Origin: Litoditis marina
Taxonomy: Eukaryota; Nematoda; Chromadorea; Rhabditida; Rhabditidae
Direction: 5' to 3'
Assembly: GCA_964036275.1 (NCBI GenBank)
Contig: OZ038434.1
Span: 16,915,879-16,979,878, forward strand
DNA length: 64,000 nt
The notes beneath the pieces were generated by a model that saw nothing but the letters and a program-made list of their open reading frames with translations, did no database searches and was not told the DNA's origin. Numbering within the stretch: the first letter of the stretch is position 1; each line of letters begins with the position of its first letter. A program made the translations under genes and the position numbers. Of this stretch, positions 60,001 to 64,000 are shown piece after piece.

Positions 60001-63000
60001 GTCAAAATCTGGCTTTCATGCAATTTTGAGAAAGTTCGTCAATATTTCTGGTGGTAAACTTGGGTGGTCAAGATCAGAACAACCAAAACAGAACAGTTAG
60101 CCCAGTCTTTATATTCGTTGAAAGAAAATGGGAATAACGTTTAGAGAAAGCTCTACTTTTTGATCTACAACATATGAATAACTAACCATAATGCAGTCAT
60201 GGAAGACGATGAGACGAATGAGCTTCTTCTCAAAATGGCCAGGGATGGTGGGGTCCGTGTAGCCAATGATGGAACCATCCAATTCGAACAAAAACTTCCG
60301 GCTATGCTTCACGAGGTACGTCTAAATGGAACATGATATCGATCATACATCAATCAATCAATAATCAAAATATGATAAAACAACCAACAAATAAGATATG
60401 ATAAACTATTCGATTATGCTCAAAGAATGTACATTCATTTCGAGCAAGCTATCAGCTCCACCTAATCAACTAAGGAACGAATATTCAAGGTTAAGTATAT
60501 ACACCTTCCTTTCACAAGACTATGCACAACAGATGCTATGTGCTAGTGTTATGGTGCGGTACCAAACACTTACGTATTAGAATCAATTCAATGTGAAACG
60601 TCCGAAAATATCGAGAAAAGGCAAAACCAACCGGAACGTTCTCGATCTCGTTGAACTTCGCATGCACTTGAATGATTTCGTCGGCGGTTGCGCGAATCTG
60701 ATTGGCATGTCTGAAAACGAACAATAAAAATCAAAAAATTGCATTATTTTCGAACTTCGGGTCTCTTGTTTCTTTCAAAACTCTTTCACGATTCTTTTGT
60801 CGGTGAAAAATACGTAATTAGGCAAAAGCATAATATTTGGGTGCCTGGTATGGACCAGCCTAGTTGACACATTACTGTTAGTAATCTACATAGAGACAAC
60901 AAGATAACCACACACACGCCACTAAGGTTCTCCCTAAATTAGCCAGCTATTGATCCATTTCACTAAGAATACCAAATTTCCCAGGTAGCCTAGAAACGTT
61001 TCATTCCCAGCTCATTTTTGTTACTAGTCAGCTAATTTCACACTAGATACGAGTATAGAGACGAATTAGAACTTACGCGAGTACGCGATCAATTGCTCCG
61101 ATAGCGTCATCATAATACCGCTTCTGACGATCTTTGTCCGACCTCTTTTGCAGCTCTGAAAGGAAAAATTGTTTCTATAACATAATCTCTATAAGGGGTC
61201 AGAGATCAGAGCAATATTGAAAATAAATCGGCAAACATGCTATTCATGCTAATATCTATCATATTTTTTGTGCCATATTTTCCACGTTATGAAGAAACAG
61301 TTCTGTTCATGTGTATGGTTATTTAGCCTTGTTTACTAAAAAATTATATTCTTTACCTCTCAGGAGCAGAATGACGCTAGGAAGACGTTGCACCGGTCTG
61401 ATGAGCAGGTCCTTCAGGAGATTTCGGTTGAAATCGGCGCTGCTCTCTTTCGTCTGAAAGTATACCATGAAGAGTCTTATACTTTAAGACACATCAATAA
61501 AGGTGTGCCTTTTCTAAACAACGAACCATTTCTACATCTACATACGTGAAATTTAATGGGTTTGCTTTAAAAAGATGTGAACTTCCAAAAAAACTTAGTT
61601 ATGTATGTAAAAGGTGCTCAGTAAAGGATGTGCTTACAATACACCATCCTCGAACATCGTCAACCCTCGTCGAACAATCCTCGTGATACAAAATACATTA
61701 CGTTCCACTAACAATATCACCATAGTCTTACCTTCACAAAAGAGTAGAACTGTTCACTGGCGTAGGCCTTCTCCAGTGCTCCCTTGGCCGTGTCATAGTT
61801 GTTCAGATAGGGACAATAGGCCCTATCCAGATCGTCCGCACACCCCATCCATATCTGGAAGAAAGGAAATTATTAATATTAGGGTCGGGTGTCGCGCATT
61901 AAAAAGGTCAGTGTTTCACTAGAAACCGCATTGGCTCATTGAGAAAGGTTAGAGCGTAGGAATTCGTGCATTTCACGTAAAATCACGTGAAACTAGTGCT
62001 ATCCGGACCCTATAGGCTGTAGGGTTAGCTCTTTCCGAAGTAAGCATACGGTTGCATACGGTATGTTGCACAACTCGCTTTGTAATTTGATCTAGCTGCG
62101 CTTGGTCAAAATTAGCAAACGATGGCATATATCAAGTGCTACAACTCAGCAATGGTCATCGTCTTACATACACCAGTAAAGTTGTCCGAATAGTGAGAAT
62201 AAAAAATTGAAGACTACATTTTTGCCGAAAATAAACAAATCAGTTTACTTTTGATAAAAAAAAGCGTTAATTGTCACGTGTTTTCATAAGAAAACGAACT
62301 AACTTTGGTCGCTTAGTCAGACCTTACTGGTGTTTGTAGTTTGTCCGCTCACCTTGGCCACATTGCAGTTGGACTTGCTCCAAGAATCCAGCAGAGCCTG
62401 CAGCTTGTCGCAGATTTTCTTGTGGCAGTCGACGATAGGAATCAGCCGGCCGAAAATCAGCTGCAACATTTACAAGCTACCAAAATAGTTCCATCAACCA
62501 TCCCTATCAATCAACATTAAACACTTTTCGATAAAAACATTATTCTTATTCATTCATTTCTATTACTCATTTTGCATCAAACTAAAGAAGGACGATCATG
62601 TGGTGCAATCCTAACACTTCAGTCCTTTAAACTGTAATACATTTTCCATTGCAGTTTAAAGTACCGATGAAACGGGATTGGTCCACATTCTGCATTAAGT
62701 GCATTAAACGTCCTGCATTAAGCGCAACTTTTCTCATTTCTCGCTCGAGTTACTTTGAATTGGCTGTTTGGTCGGTTAGATGCTGATATATTTCACATTT
62801 TCAAACAGAATATGCGCAAAAGAAGAAAAAGTTCATACCACGGCATCGCTGGAGCTGAGCAGAGGTTGGCCGTCAGACGTCGTTTCGCTGGCGATGACGT
62901 CACGGAACTGAAGAAGCACGTTTAGAATACGTTTGGAGGGGGGCACAGTAACAAAGTAACAAAAACTCTCAGAACACAGACACCAGCTAAAGCTGATGGA

Positions 63001-64000
63001 AAAAAAACGAACAGAAAAGTAAAAAAAATGGAATAACATTAATAATTCATACATTAAACATTACATTACAAACATATTACAAAGTGAAGCATTCGAGCTA
63101 GTCAAACGTTGATGAGATGGAGAATTCACCTTGATCATGATTTGGAGGGCCGTCAGATAATTGCGCTCTGTCTCGTACATCTCTTGCGCCACCTGCAAAT
63201 TGCTAATGTTGGCATGACAAAGTTTATCCTGAAATTCTAATAAGACTTTTGAATCCGCTTACGGTACTCTTCGCTGAATTTACTGTAATTGAGAAAAGTT
63301 TAACCAAACACTCCTATTTTCCAATTTCCACAGTAAAAGTTTCGCTTTCGACGCATACACTCACAACTAGAATAAGATAAGAACGGTACCCAACTAAGAA
63401 ATAGGACCTGCGACCCCCTTATTTATACCAAATCTACAAAAAAACCCAATATTTCGACTAATTTCAACAAAAAAATTATACCGAGGTTGTAACGGTCTCA
63501 AAATGTTTACCCACACCCCCTCCGCCAAAACTAGGCCGGGGTAGAATAGAATTCGAAGAATTCCCGTTTTGCATAATAACTGACCATCCTCTTCTTGTCC
63601 ACCTTCTTGTTCCCGGGAGAACTGTGGCTTTCGAGGTCATCGCCAGAGTAGAGGTGTTCCGGCGTGGCTGCAATACAAAAAATCAATAACAATACACTAA
63701 ACCAAATACAAAATTAATAATGAGATAACAACATTAAAACCACTAACCGTTGAGAACGGAATGTGCGCTGTGGTCCAGATCATAGACGGATGACCTGCTG
63801 TTGGAGGACGCCAGACAGGGACTCGTCAATCCAAGCGATTTGCGACTCTGAATGAACAGTCTTCAAAAAAACATGATAAGCAAACTACTAACAAAAACAC
63901 AACAACAGCTTGAAACTCTGACCATCTCAATCCAAAGCAGCCGCCGCACAAGATACCAGTACCTCAAATGAGTTTCCCTCAGTGTTGCGGCGCGTATATA
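57001..64000 (-). CDS. ect-2: ECT-2 RhoGEF, DH-PH half and tail (5' partial)
   Basis: Guanine-nucleotide exchange factor for RhoA that drives cytokinesis and cortical contractility (Ect2/Pebble). Visible exons: 64000-63963, 63847-63748, 63667-63585, 63192-63130, 62907-62839, 62460-62353, 61854-61732, 61453-61357, 61155-61077, 60710-60632, 60321-60187, 59823-59681, 59403-59297, 58805-58690, 58402-58296, 58041-57863, 57489-57408, 57094-57001; one frame, 599 residues plus stop. The DH domain opens at VAQEMYETERNYLTALQ and holds the hallmark LLIRPVQRLPSVILLL (61357-61453). The PH domain starts around HSRKFLFELDGSIIGYTD and includes IRLIVFHDCIM. Later exons carry LFVLNIRSSARDDMLLF and a Pro/Ser-rich tail with MSTPKKGFRSQLSNSLFRR, ending ENRCTDV. 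The N-terminal BRCT region lies beyond the right edge. Confidence 0.93.

Overview
The window looks like nuclear DNA of a nematode, most likely a Caenorhabditis species. Evidence: many short exons joined by introns ending in the worm-type TTTTCAG/TTNCAG acceptor, a tandem cluster of nematode secreted fatty-acid-binding (lbp) genes, and a seven-exon serpentine chemoreceptor of the nematode-only Sra superfamily. Gene models were built by hand by joining exons with GT/AG ends and matching phase; six genes close completely from start to stop. Species and chromosome cannot be told from the sequence. In C. elegans I recall that lbp-1/2/3 and sul-1 are X-linked, which may hint at the chromosome. Layout: 0.2-10.1 kb, three tandem + strand lbp genes (the first lacks its signal-peptide exon, which should lie left of the window). 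10.1-17.9 kb, gene-poor repeat-rich spacer. 17.9-21.3 kb, a + strand chemoreceptor. 22.6-30.3 kb, - strand sul-1, an extracellular heparan-sulfate 6-O-endosulfatase, 17 exons. 30.9-38.3 kb, an unrecognised 18-exon - strand gene (624 aa). 38.3-41.1 kb, divergent intergenic region with a 533-bp foldback element, a minisatellite full of TGACGTCA palindromes and a CA microsatellite. 41.1-45.6 kb, + strand METTL9 histidine methyltransferase. 45.7-54.7 kb, - strand ZC2HC1-type zinc-finger gene, convergent with METTL9. 57.0 kb to the right edge, - strand ect-2 RhoGEF (DH-PH half plus tail; BRCT half outside). The genes are ordinary metazoan or nematode families and do not form one pathway or an obvious operon. 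The unusual material is structural. (1) A 178-bp tandem duplication in sul-1 has a 105-bp piece copied from the chemoreceptor gene, 2.7 kb away, stitched into its junction. (2) A 128-bp hAT-like MITE landed exactly on the last splice acceptor of METTL9, and its 8-bp target-site duplication recreated that acceptor. (3) Several MITE/foldback families are recognisable by their ends and target-site duplications: 8-bp TSD (4 copies), 9-bp TSD (4 copies), and a TCACGTGA-bearing family (7 copies). (4) Two tRNA-headed SINE-like elements sit in one METTL9 intron.
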